Shown here: one piece after another, positions 23,917-35,600 of the stretch | Numbering within the stretch: position 1 is the stretch's first letter | How the letters are laid out: each line of letters begins with the position of its first letter | Assembly: GCA_947685225.1 (NCBI GenBank) | Contig: CANTUV010000033.1 | Coordinates: 55,591,001-55,655,000 of the forward strand | Length of the DNA stretch: 64,000 bases | Direction of reading: 5' to 3' | Source of the DNA: Garcia nutans | Lineage: Eukaryota > Streptophyta > Magnoliopsida > Malpighiales > Euphorbiaceae | The notes under the pieces: generated by a model | Database searches by the model: none | Seen by the model: only the letters and a program-made list of their open reading frames with translations | What the model was told of the DNA's origin: nothing | Made by a program: the position numbers and the translations under genes

Positions 23917-24264
23917 GTAAGTTCTTCTAATTTTTCTCTTAAAACTACAAATTTTGTGATTTTGGTTTTTGTTTAAACATCTGTAAGTTCTTTTTGGTTT
24001 GGCATTTGGTATATTACTATCATTTTTGAGTATTTTGGTGGTTTTTGGATGATTACGGGGGGTAGTGTGGCAGCCGGAAGTAGTGGAGCTCCGGCCAAAT
24101 TTTGGGTTAAGATATTTTAATTTGCTTAAATAGGTAGGTGGGATGGTACTAAGATATTTTGGCTTCTTTCCCTTTCACTTTGTTTTTGTTTTCCCCTGTT
24201 TTGGCCTTTTTCTTTGCCTTCATTGGTGCAATAAAAGACAACACAGGCTCTTCCCACATTTTTA

Positions 24265-24290
24265 GGAATAATTATATGCTACAACTGTTG
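24265..24290 (+). repeat. 26-base remnant of the MITE family at 41.6 kb
   Basis: Starting GGAATAATTATATGCTACAA, these 26 bases are identical to the first 26 bases of the foldback element at 41609-41793. The similarity stops abruptly after GTTG, so this is a truncated copy or solo terminus within the putative GDH leader intron. Confidence 0.75.
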
Positions 24291-26044
24291 ATAAAATAAT
24301 TTAAATTTTTAGTCTCTTCTCATCCTCTTTGTTAACCAACATGATAATCTATTGATAAAATAACAATTTAATTAAAATTTTTAATATTTCAATATTTATA
24401 ATTTAAGTGGATTTTTTATTAATTATACGTGGAAAAAGGAAACACCTAGGACTCAAAATTGTTTAAAGAGTGGCTATGAGAATTCAAAGTTAAAATACTG
24501 CATGTTAAATTTAACTTTTTCTTTTCATACATAGTAGAAAGCTTCTTCAAGAAATAGTTTATAACATTTTTTTTTTCTTTTTGGAAAACAAGAATGGGAA
24601 CATTGAATCTATTATTGAAACCATACTGTATCTCTGCCTTCCTTTAGAATCCATTTATTTATTAGCTTAAGTTCATACCAAATCATTCCTAATTTTTTCT
24701 TTTAAAATATTCTCTCTTCCGATTCTTCCTGTTTTAGGCTATCGCTATATATGACTGGTTTAGAAATTAGAGTCCTCGACCAATATCCATCTCAGCCCAG
24801 TCTAGGTTATTTACCCAAGCCCATAAATGAATATGATCCCATTATTTTTCAACGGTCACAAATAGACTTAACCGTGAATCAGACTACAATATCTATTAAT
24901 GAAAAAAATTACGGTCTGATGGATTAAGCCTATGAAACCAGGTTTAGTATTGTATTTTTCTTTAAATATTAAGATGGGGAGTCTTTTGGCTAGAGAACTA
25001 TTTTCTTTGGCTCGCATAGTGGTATTGAACCAATTCAAAATTTATGCTACAGAATAAGATTAAATTAAACTAAATAATTAACATGCAAGACAAGACATAA
25101 CCTAATGATAAGCATCTTTTATGGATAGATTCAGGTTTGATTTCCCTTCTCATATTATAATGCTAAAAATAAACTAAATAATTGACAAATGAATGGGCTA
25201 AGAAAAAAAAAGTGACTGAGTTATTTTTATTTTTATTTATAATGGAAAAAAGGTGAGAATTTGGACACTTTCTTTAGTTGGATATCAATTAGAATTTTGG
25301 TAATACAATTCTTTGGTACACCGTCCACAATGCATTAGTCTTTCAGAATCCATATTATTTGTTTTGGTCTCATATTGCCATCTAATCAACCCTTTGAAAC
25401 GGGTCGACTTTGCACAAATCTCTTTGATTTTATCCTTTAAGTAATGTATATCACTTTGCATATATCTTCATTTTGCACCATTAAGGAAAAGAAAAAGCAG
25501 AATTTTTTTTTCCAATTAAATAGTACGCGTGCGCTGCCTTTTTTGAACAAAAATTGATACATATGTTTAATACTTCCATTGGATGGGACTATCATTCAAG
25601 GTTAGGAGAAGTGTTTGAAGAAATGCACGTTGCCCATAATTAATGATTTAATCTTTCATATCCTTTTATGTCCATTGAACCATTTCATTATTTGAAAATG
25701 TAAAATGATGCCCTGCCTATCTGGAAACATTATCATTTATCTTGAGGCTTTCTTTTTTTATTTAAAAAACACAGCCGCATAGCACAATTTCATCTACTTT
25801 GCTAACATTAATTTTCTTGCTTCACTGCATGATCATGTTTGTATATTCGTACACTGAATTTTGAACATAACTATTTTATTTTGTCCACCTGAACAAATAC
25901 TAAATATTAAAAAAAATAAGGTCATATTCAAAGTAGTTACTGGTCCATCCTTCATATCATTTTGTATAATTAGTCATGGCAGGCTGATTAATTATTAAAT
26001 GCCTATAAGCTACATTTATTGATGGTTATCCAAGGACAAAAGCC

Positions 26045-26052
26045 TATATAAG
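26045..26052 (+). promoter_or_regulatory. TATA-like box upstream of GDH coding start
   Basis: TATATAAG lies about 175 bases before the ATG at 26220, with a plausible initiation region around 26075-26085. It would serve as the core promoter if the leader is unspliced. Confidence 0.35.
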
Positions 26053-26219
26053 GAAAGCACTCGAAAACTCCATTATTCAACTATTAAGGTAGTGGAATTT
26101 CATCTTATCTTGGGAAGTGCGATTTAAATTGGTCTATTTTTTCCATCTTAAATTATTTACGAATAAGAGGCCTTAATTGTGCTTAATTATAGTTCTTCAT
26201 ACAGCTTTAGGAGCAAATA

Positions 26220-28551
26220 ATGAATGCGTTAGTGGCAACCAACAGAAACTTTAAGCTAGCAGCTAGGCTGCTAGGATTGGACTCTAAGCTTGAAAAGAGT
26301 TTGCTTATTCCATTCAGGGAAATCAAGGTAATAATAGAAAGTAGCTTTAGTGATTATAGGTATGAATTTGATCCAATCTTCTGCTCTAATTTATTTTGAC
26401 AAAAATAAATTGCAGGTTGAATGTACAATACCCAAAGATGATGGTACTTTGGCATCTTTTGTTGGGTTTAGAGTCCAACATGACAATGCTAGAGGCCCCA
26501 TGAAAGGAGGCATAAGATATCACCCAGAGGTAGCTGGAATTAGAAACGCTTTTATGATTTAACAAGTTAGATCAAGATTCTGCCCAAAAACAGAGAAAAT
26601 GTCTTGATACTTGAAATTAAAGTTTAAGAGTTTCAGTTCTGAATTCTGACGTGTAATGGGTGATTGTAGGTTGATCCAGATGAGGTGAATGCATTGGCAC
26701 AACTCATGACATGGAAGACAGCAGTGGCAAATATCCCGTATGGTGGGGCTAAAGGTGGGATTGGATGTAGTCCAGGGAATTTAAGCATATCTGAGCTAGA
26801 GCGACTGACCAGAGTTTTTACTCAGAAAATTCATGATTTGATAGGAATTCACACAGATGTCCCAGCTCCAGATATGGGAACTGGTCCTCAGGTAGAGCAT
26901 GGTGAACGTTTCTTAATGCATATAGTTTATTGCTAAATTACTAGCAAGAAAAATATGAAACTGAAAGTAATGTCTTTGTTTCACTTCAAAAGCTGGTTCT
27001 GGTGCTAATCCATGCTTACTGTGTGATTGAACAGACTATGGCATGGATACTAGACGAGTATTCAAAATTCCACGGCTACTCACCAGCAGTTGTGACTGGC
27101 AAACCTGTTGTTAGTATATATATATATGGGAGACCCATGCAATCTTGATTTCCTAAACGCTTTAGAGTTTTCTGCTTATTTCTTATTATGCATTATTAAA
27201 ATGATTTACCTACTTGTTATTTTTCCTCATATTATTCAATTTATTGCCAATGTAACTCTGACAGCCCAATTTATTGATATTTATATATTTTATTAAATCA
27301 GGATCTTGGTGGATCTCTAGGCAGAGATGCTGCCACTGGAAGAGGAGTCCTTTTTGCAACAGAAGCACTGCTTAATGAGTATGGGAAGTCCATATCTGGG
27401 CAACGATTTGTCATTCAGGTTCAGTTCTATGTTATATCAGTTTAGTTTATCGTTGACTATCCCAGATGCACAAATGTATTTGGTTGCCGAGGCCTTTGAA
27501 GGGGAAAAGGTTCCTGGGCAATGTGGGTTCTATGTTATAGTATCAATTTAGATGATAGATGTGTTTCATTTCAGGGTTTTGGCAATGTGGGTTCCTGGGC
27601 TGCCCGACTGATTAATGAACAAGGTGGAAAGGTTGTTGCTTTAAGTGATATCACTGGAGCAATAAAGAACAAAAATGGAATTGATATTTCAAGCCTACTC
27701 AAACATGTCAAGGAACAAAAGGGTGTGAAAGGATTTCATGGTGCAGATCCTATTGATCCCAACTCAATATTAATTGAGGATTGTGATATTCTCATTCCAG
27801 CAGCCCTTGGAGGTGTCATCAACAGGTTTACATCTTATTACAGAAGCATTTTTATCATGAATTTGATTGTTAGGGGACTTCTTTTCCCACTGAAAAGAAC
27901 CTAATATTAGGACAACTAGAGAAACAGGATTTAGCTGAAAATATATTATTACAGCACGCACCAGTTGCACCATTTGGATAGATAATTTACATTTGTGTTT
28001 TATTTGACTTATTGAAGGGAAAATGCAAATGAAATAAAAGCCAAATTCATTATTGAAGCTGCAAACCATCCCACTGATCCGGAGGCTGATGAGGTTGGTG
28101 CTTATTGCTTAAGGTTTGAAATTGCAGTCATTCACCAAGTTTTTCCATATCATGCATTGCTATCCTCTTTATTGCAGATTTTGTCTAAAAAAGGAGTTGT
28201 TATACTTCCAGATATATATGCAAACTCAGGCGGAGTTACTGTTAGTTACTTTGAGTGGGTGCAGGTAGCACACACCTTTTCTATATTAGCTATAACTCTC
28301 TGAACCTTTTTGCCTGCCATTGCTCAGGTAAATTTTGCCAACATTTCACTGTCTTTGAATTGCAGAACATTCAAGGATTCATGTGGGATGAAGAGAAAGT
28401 GAATAATGAGCTCAAGACTTATATGACCAGAGGTTTCAAAGATGTCAAGGAGATGTGCAAGACTCACAATTGTGATCTCCGTATGGGAGCCTTCACTCTA
28501 GGAGTTAATCGAGTCGCACGAGCTACTGTTCTTAGAGGCTGGGAAGCCTAA
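26220..28551 (+). CDS. GDH2: NAD(H)-dependent glutamate dehydrogenase, mitochondrial, GDH2 type
   Basis: This enzyme interconverts glutamate with 2-oxoglutarate and ammonium in mitochondria, linking nitrogen and carbon metabolism. Exons: 26220-26327, 26416-26529, 26670-26891, 27035-27109, 27302-27418, 27575-27825, 28018-28093, 28178-28264 and 28366-28551. All have GT-AG borders and keep frame, giving exactly 411 residues, the usual plant length. The start is MNALVATNRNFKLAARLLGL. PMKGGIRYHPE and the catalytic Lys in PYGGAKGGIG (K102) are present. The Rossmann motif GFGNVGS begins at residue 213, and the end is VNRVARATVLRGWEA. KEQKGVKGFHGADPIDPNS and GVINRENANEIKAKF match the GDH2 (alpha-type) isoform as I remember it rather than GDH1. 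No defect is seen. Confidence 0.96.
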
Positions 28552-29530
28552 GATAGCTACTACTTTGAATAAAGATGGAGGCTTCAGTGAGGCTCCACAT
28601 TCTTGCCAGTAATTTGGTATTCCTCATGTTTGCCTACTGGGGAACTTTTACCAAGGTTTTGTTATATGCATTTCCTTTATTTCCACCTGAGCTCTTACTC
28701 CTTTGGCGATTCCTGTTTTTTGTGAATTATTGTTCAAAGAACATTAGGGGAGTGCCAGAGATTATCTGGTTAGAAGCATTGCGGTACTCTGTTACATTAT
28801 GTTTCTCATATATTTTCAGTAAAAATTAAAATGTTGTTCCCCTGTTAACTCACTGTCACAGTAGGAGTCCTTTGTGAAGGATTGTATTTCTACGCAGGAT
28901 AGAGGATAGAGACTTTGATTGAGGAAGGAGGAAAAATTAAGATAGACTGATTGAGGAAGGAGGAAATATTAACTAATAACTATAAAGGTTGTGTTTACTA
29001 TTATTTTTTTTATTTAATAACCGGATAGAAATTAACTAATAACTATAAAGGTTTTTAGCGAGTGTAAAACCTCTCTTATTTTTCAACAAATGCCCTCCAT
29101 TCTTATTGAGCGTCGAACCCAGGATCCTGAATCTTAGGCTCGAACTCTACCAATGGCTGAATGTCTAGTCTGCTAAAAGTTTCAAGTCTATTTGGCATGT
29201 TAATGCGGCCTTGTTTACTTTTAACATTCTGTACCTTAATTCGTGATGTCAAATTTGGACAATTTAAGTCTGCCATTTTTCTATAATGGCTTAAGTCTTT
29301 CAATTGCTATTACTTTTGATGGCAATCTAGTCATGCAAGTATGGAAAGCGTTGATCCTTCAACACTTAGAGGTCTGAAAAAATAATAATGCATGGCACAA
29401 AAATTAATTCCATTAACAATAAAAGTTGATATTGAAATCAGCATGTGAACATCGATTCTTGTTTGTCTGTTGCACCTCAAAATGAAAACTTTCAAGGATC
29501 AATTTATCTATAATATTACATGAAGTACTT
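28552..29530. other. Intergenic region between GDH (+) and GAR1 (-), convergent
   Basis: It contains the two 3' UTRs. A direct repeat (GATTGAGGAAGGAGGAAA at ~28918 and ~28950, and AATTAACTAATAACTATAAA at ~28970 and ~29030) is visible. I see no gene. Confidence 0.55.
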
Positions 29531-31514
29531 CTACGACCTTCCTCTGCCCCTAAAGCTGCCACCACGACCACCTCTAGGAGGTCCACCTCTACCGCCTCTT
29601 GGACCACCCCTTCCGAGAAAGCCACCCCCTCTACGGCCACCACCTCTACCTCCACCTCTGCCTCCACCACGACCACCTCTTGCTGCTTGTGCCTGTCCCC
29701 TGCAACAATACCATAAAACATTAAAATTTGATTTAACCAGCACATTCAAGTTCCAAAAATATCCAAACACCTCCAGATACTAAAATGTCTGAGTGCTCTG
29801 GCTGCAGTCTGAAAGTAAAAAATTTCACAGGACTAATATGATCAACTGGTAGCAATGCTGAACGATAGTGGAATGCAGGACAGTACACAATTTTGACAAT
29901 GTATACTAGATAGGCAAAAAAGGTTGGGAACTGAACACAAAACATCAATGAGCCATCACAGAGATCAATAATAGAGTACTTAACTATGGCCAGTCAACTT
30001 ATGAACATCAATAATTCTTTTGAAATGAGATTAGACATAAAAGAAATGAGAACAAAAGCTCCAAAAGAAGTCCATTCCAAGGGAAAAAAAGACCACATTT
30101 CAATCATAGAATGAACCATCATCTTTCGCCAACCTCTAGGTCTCACATATCTAATGTCCCCAATGAACTCATCATATGAGAAAAATAAATCATGTTGAAA
30201 CATAAAACCAAAAATTATAAATGTACAGCATTGCACCCCAATTAATAATGGAAAGATATGTTGATGCAATAGGACTGCACAATCTGTCGCAAAAAATGAT
30301 TAAATGATTAAGTGCAACAAGAAGCACGCATATCTGCAGATTTTTCTAAATAACAAATTCAATGTTTTGTAATTATTTTCAAGTCACTTTACAAATCCTA
30401 AACTGAGGTAACCATTCATCTCTCCAGTTCACCTTTTTCACACTTGCATGCATTACATAGATTTCAGAACCAAACAAATATATATTTCATCACAGCACTT
30501 CTTCACTGAAGCCAATAAAACAAGAAACAAGAAACATACTTGGGTTGAGGAAGAAATCTTGCAAGAGGTAAAAGCTTATTTGGATCAATGAAGAATTTGT
30601 CCCCAGGCGAATATGAAGTTGCCACAATGCCTTCCATCATTTTGATAGAAAAATACTGCCATCATACATGACCCAAAATTGATAAAAAAAATATGCAAAA
30701 ATTACAAGCATTGCGAGACTTTAGAAATAGATACAGGTAAAATGCTCACCGATTCATTGATGGGACCAAATATTTCATCAACTTTCCCTATCTGAGTCTT
30801 GTTTTGTAGAAAAATTGGAGCATTGAAGTAGGGTATTTTCTCATTGGTGAGCTTTGTCACTGCATCCCCCTCACAGGCGTGAAGAAATGTGGAAACCTCT
30901 GTAAAAATTTGCAAACATAAAAGCATCAACATAGGATAAATCTCACACATATAGCTTTATTTGTTCTTTTGTGCATACTGAAACAGTCCAGTGCACGAAT
31001 GCTCCAGTAATGAGCGAGATCCGGAGAAGAGTCAACCCATTGGGCCTTGTACGTGGCCTTCTCTTGCCATTAATCACAGGACGCTATTTTCACGGCTCAA
31101 ACTCGTGACCTCAGATCAAACAGCGATATCACTTAACGTTGCCGACTAAATAATTAAAATCCTTAATTCATCCAAGAAGAAGAACCATGGGAACCAGGGG
31201 TTGCCGTTTACATTTATGAGTGAAAATTGTATAGGTGAGCTCCATAACAAGAACCAGTCAGCAATATTATTAGTTATGCAGAGTTTTATTCCCGTTTTGC
31301 TTTCTCAGCAACCAAACGACAATTACTTGGAAAAATCAAGAACAAGGCTACAGAAGTGAACGAAGGAAGACGAACCTACGACTTCAGAAGGAGGTCCCTC
31401 GTCACGAAACCCACGACCGCCGCCGCCGCCGCGACCACGGCCACCTCGGCCGCCACCAAAACCACGGCCCCCATCTCTACCATCTCGAAAACCGCCACCT
31501 CTGGGTGGCCTCAT
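29531..31514 (-). CDS. GAR1: H/ACA ribonucleoprotein subunit GAR1
   Basis: GAR1 is a core protein of H/ACA snoRNPs, which guide pseudouridylation of rRNA and snRNA in the nucleolus. Exons (minus): 31514-31376, 30898-30750, 30655-30540 and 29699-29531, total 190 residues. The N-terminus is a Gly/Arg-rich tail (about residues 3-38). The central GAR1 fold runs from VVEVSTFLHACEGDAV through PYFNAPIFLQNKTQIGKVDE to FIDPNKLLPLARFLP. The C-terminus is a second RGG/GAR tail ending RGRGRS. Both tails are classic substrates for arginine methylation. Length is close to the roughly 200 residues of plant homologues. Intron 1 carries an Au-like SINE. The gene converges on GDH2 and shares an intergenic region with the kinase gene upstream. 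Confidence 0.95.
30978..31137 (-). mobile_element. Au-like SINE in GAR1 intron 1
   Basis: On the minus strand this reads TTAGTCGGCAACGTTAAGTG, then a pol III B-box-like GGTCACGAGTTTGAGCC. It continues with CACGTACAAGGCCCA, CTTCTCCGGATCTCGC and GTGCACTGGACTGTTTC. This order matches the tRNA-derived Au SINE family of plants as I remember it (B box, CGTACAATAGACCC, CCCCGGACCCCGC, GTGCACCGGGCTG). It is diverged, so old. It sits in the same orientation as GAR1. Confidence 0.7.
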
Positions 31515-32641
31515 AGCTGAGTGATATGTAGCGAGAAAAAAAGAGAAACGACAATGAGTGGTTGCAGCAACAGACCAGAAGCGAGAGCGAGATCGTTTTT
31601 ATTTTATGGGATTTCAGGGTTTTTGAGCTACTAGGGTTTTGGTTCATTTTGTCTTATGAGATTACCAAAAACTCCTTTCAACTTTGCAGATAAAATTGGG
31701 TCGGGTCAATGGGCTTTCATTTAACTGTGGACTTCGAGTTTATCGACACGCCTAATCTAAAAGGAAATTTATAAAAATAACTTAAAATTTTTTTAAAAAA
31801 TTATAAAAATACTATTAAAAGATTTACAAAAATTCAACACATATACAAAAGTTTGTTAAATTAGAATATATATTAAACATATTTTTATTATATATCATAA
31901 AAAATATAATATATCTTTTTGTAAACTAAAAAAATAATAAAAATGAAGTTATAAAGAAAATAATATTTTGTATAATTTCTTCAAATAAAAATTAAGGCCG
32001 CCTGCTTGATGTAATTTGATTAATTAGAACAATTGGGACGATGACTTTTATTCTTTCTTGGTCTTTGTTTATGATTTCTTATGAGGAACATACTATTTAT
32101 TTATTTTTATATGTTATGATCTATGGAAAAGTTAAATTCAAATTATTTAAAAAAAATTAGTCTTACATGGAACCATTTATCGATCAAAAATTTGATTTGG
32201 AGACAAGACTGTGGAAGAGACCCTGAGTTGGTAACATCTCTCCCGAGTTGGTGCCCTAACATAATTATAAATTTGAGTTTGGAGGACTTCTTCCTGATAT
32301 TCAGAGCAACAAATACAAATAAAATAAAAGATTCAAAAAAAAAAAAAAAAAAACCAGTAGCGGAGCACAACTCGACTGTAATAGCCAGTACTATTAATAT
32401 ATGAAATGTTTTGTTTGACAAGCTACTGCCCACAAGCTCATATTTGACTCCGGGTTCAAGCTATCAGATTCTCTTTCTCTATTTCTTTTTAATTTTCTCA
32501 TTGTACAATCAAATTCTATATGAGAAGAAGCAATGATTCATTTGCAGCAGAAAGCCAGCCCACCAATTCCCAATGTTAGGTCCAAAAATACCCTCTCTGC
32601 TTTCAAAATTTCAAACAATGAAAACTTTTTTATGCCAGGAA
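31515..32641. other. GAR1 promoter side and 3' flank of the kinase gene
   Basis: The GAR1 5' UTR and promoter lie in the left part (CTAGGGTTTT at ~31630 resembles a telo-box-like AAACCCTA element on the minus strand, common in promoters of ribosome-biogenesis genes). The right part (up to 32641) contains the 3' UTR of the kinase gene. No other gene is seen. Confidence 0.5.
31627..31637 (-). promoter_or_regulatory. Telo-box-like motif in GAR1 promoter
   Basis: On the minus strand this reads AAACCCTAGTA, about 115 bases upstream of the GAR1 ATG. AAACCCTA (telo-box) is frequent near the start of plant genes for translation and ribosome assembly, which suits GAR1. Confidence 0.5.
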
Positions 32642-35600
32642 TTAGCAAACCGTTCGCCCATAACAGATCGATGCAATGTAGAGATTTTTGGACCACTTCT
32701 CCTGCAACAAATTTAGAAAGTATAACAATCATTACCCTCAATGCAGCATAAGAATGGATGAGCAATCAAAAGATATATAATATATATTTCTAGTATAAGA
32801 ACAATCATGTGAATTTAATTATCACCTGCTGTAAAGACCGACACAGCAAGGGCTAACCACTTATATTTTAGACTAAATAAAAGAACAGAAGAAAACCAAC
32901 GAGTCAGGCTACAGGCGAGAGCGTGCAAGATGCCAAACCAGGCTTAAATTTTTTTTTCTTCAAAAGTTGCAAGATACCATTTAAAAAATTGAAGCAAAAA
33001 TTTCTATCAGGTGTTGGGAAAGAAAGAAGATCAGCATGATACTACCTTTACATGGGTACTTGGGAAGGCAGAGGTACGCAGAGTTTCCTGGGTTTCATCT
33101 ACCATTTTCCGTTTTGGTATGCTTAATATGAAGGCTGCCTGATCAGCAGTAGCAGCCATAGATGTGATTCTGTAACCACTTTCCCATCGGCGATGAATTC
33201 CTTCACTTGGGTACAAAAAGTCAAGCTCCACAACCTTTTACCAGTAAATCCCAAAGGAAAGAGGGAAAATCAGATACCATTGGGGAAAACAGTGGTAGAA
33301 CACACATTTATCAACAAGAGATTTATATATTTTTATTTCCAGCAGGAACTTGTACCTGATCTGAATACCCAGCATTCCTAGACATCACTACACCCCAGCA
33401 ACTTCCAGCAGTTGTCATGGATGTAACATGAAAGCCTTCTTTCCACTTCTTATTTATCCACTTGAAAGGAAAAGATTCACTCACTTTGTAAGACTGCTGG
33501 GTGTAAGGAGTTCCTACATGATTACAGAAATTTCAGAATCTTCTTTGCGGTAGATAATTCTGTTCAATTTCTAAGAAAAATATCTAGTTAATTCATCCAC
33601 AAGCCCAAACAATACATCAAAAGGCCAAGATGAGTAAGGTACATAAGTACAAAATTTTAATAAAATGTAATTTGCAAACTACCTATAAGATTTAGTACTT
33701 CAATTTATGGCATGCATCCCAAATTTCAAGTCAAATTAGACATTAATAGCCGCCTTCAATATAGTTGTTTAAAGTACACCAACCTTTGGACATCACAACT
33801 AATGAACTTCCATTGCTTGCACCAGCTATTGAACTGATATAGTAATTCTTTTCCCACTGTTCCATAATCCAATCCTGATGACAAATTAAAAATGATAAAC
33901 AGAATTAATATTTCCATTGAAACATGACCCTACAGCAGAAGGGTAGAAATTATGTTTTCAAACCACAACCTTGTGCAGGAAGACAGCTGACAGTTCATAA
34001 ACCTGTGAAGTGAAACTAGTTCCAGCATCCATAATTAGAGCCCAGAGATTAGCTGCTGAGGCCACACAACTAATATACAACCCATCTTCATTACCCTTGT
34101 CCACATGCTGGTGTAGCCTTGCGTCTGCTACATTATAGTGATATCTGCAACTCCAATAAAAATTTCATTTACTTAGAAACAAATAATAGAAACAAGATGC
34201 TCCTTATAATTGATATTTTCAATCCCATGTGTCTGATTAGCGATCAATTAAGCATTGAGGCTCTAAATATCTGGAACAAATCATGTCAAATTGAAGACAA
34301 TTTTCAATACCCGCCAAAAAGTTGAAATATGGTGGTTAAATTTTTTGGATAGTAGAAAATCTTAAGCCCTGTTTGATACAAATGAATTCCACAAATTTTT
34401 TGTTGAATTTATTTGGAATTTCATGTTTCCATGCTTGATACAAATGAAAATGTTCATTTCACTCTGAAAAACTAAATTTTATGCAATTCAACCTAACTAA
34501 ACCAAATTCTATCATTTATTACTACAAATTCATTTACACCCAACAAGGGATGAATTTCCTCCAATCCTTCAAATTCAACATAGTCTCTACTATATCAATT
34601 AAATCACAGACACCTTTAACCTTCAATTGTTTTCCACGGTAGTTCATCTTGACTCCTTGCTCGTCTCCATATCAAACTACCACTAATATCTTTACTGAAA
34701 AAGAAGCATTGCTCTACCACTGCTTGATCCTCCTTACAACCGCACTCAACTTGTGCCCACTCATTTGCAACTGATTAGTCCACATAATGAATAAGCTGTT
34801 AAACAATGCTGGGCAAGCTTAGAATGGTGCTTGAAGTTCCTTGACGTTGAATTTACAATTGCTTCTGGGTAATCTGGTCTCTCTACTCTGCCTTACACAT
34901 GGAATTTATTGGAATTTTCAAAATTAATCACTGACGAACTTCTATACCTAGAACCATTATGGCACAGAATTCTAATGGATATTTACTTTGTCAGCCTGTC
35001 TCAACTGAAACATATTCCCAAAGATTCAACAGTACTAGGATGCATATCTCATGATCAGCCAATCGTCACTTGAAAGCTCAAAACTGGATCAGCCTATTAC
35101 CCATGTCCCTTATTTTGGACTTTGTATCAAGGTTCTAAATACAGAATCAGAAATTGTGCAATGGACTCCGGTCAAATGGAGCTGAATAGGTTGCTACAGT
35201 AGTGAACTATTTTACAAAATTAGCAAGATAACTCAGATTGACATTAAATGAAGAATTTAAGCAAATATTTCAAAGATCATCTTATGTGCAGTAATTTATA
35301 ACAAAGAAACATAGTCAAAGAAATAAATACTACAAGGTAAATCTTTCAAATCCAAATCTTAGTTTCAATATGATTCTTGAATCACCGGTAGAGAGAATCA
35401 ATATCAGATCGCCCCCTGATATTCAGACACATATTGTATCGCACAATACTTAGAACACTGTTTGCATGGAAAGAGACAAATCTATTTATTGTGTAATTCT
35501 TAAATTTCAATTATAAACTGGTAAGAAATATAATTTATTTCCTAATCCCCTCATCCTTCAATGAAAAAGGAAGAAAAAGAGTCTTTATTATTTATTGTTT

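Larger units (their letters stand above)
23917..26204 (+). promoter_or_regulatory. Candidate leader intron of the GDH gene (donor 23917, acceptor 26204)
   Basis: A consensus donor TGTG|GTAAGT at 23917 and the acceptor CATACAG ending at 26204, 15 bases before the start codon, suggest a 2.3-kb intron in the 5' UTR. Leader introns often enhance expression in plants. The competing model is a short leader driven by the TATA-like box at 26045. The choice cannot be made without transcript data. Confidence 0.4.

Noticed and set aside
29520..29783. Proline-rich plus-strand open frame
   Set aside because: It is the antisense shadow of the Gly/Arg-rich tail of GAR1, whose exons and splice phases are fully consistent on the minus strand.
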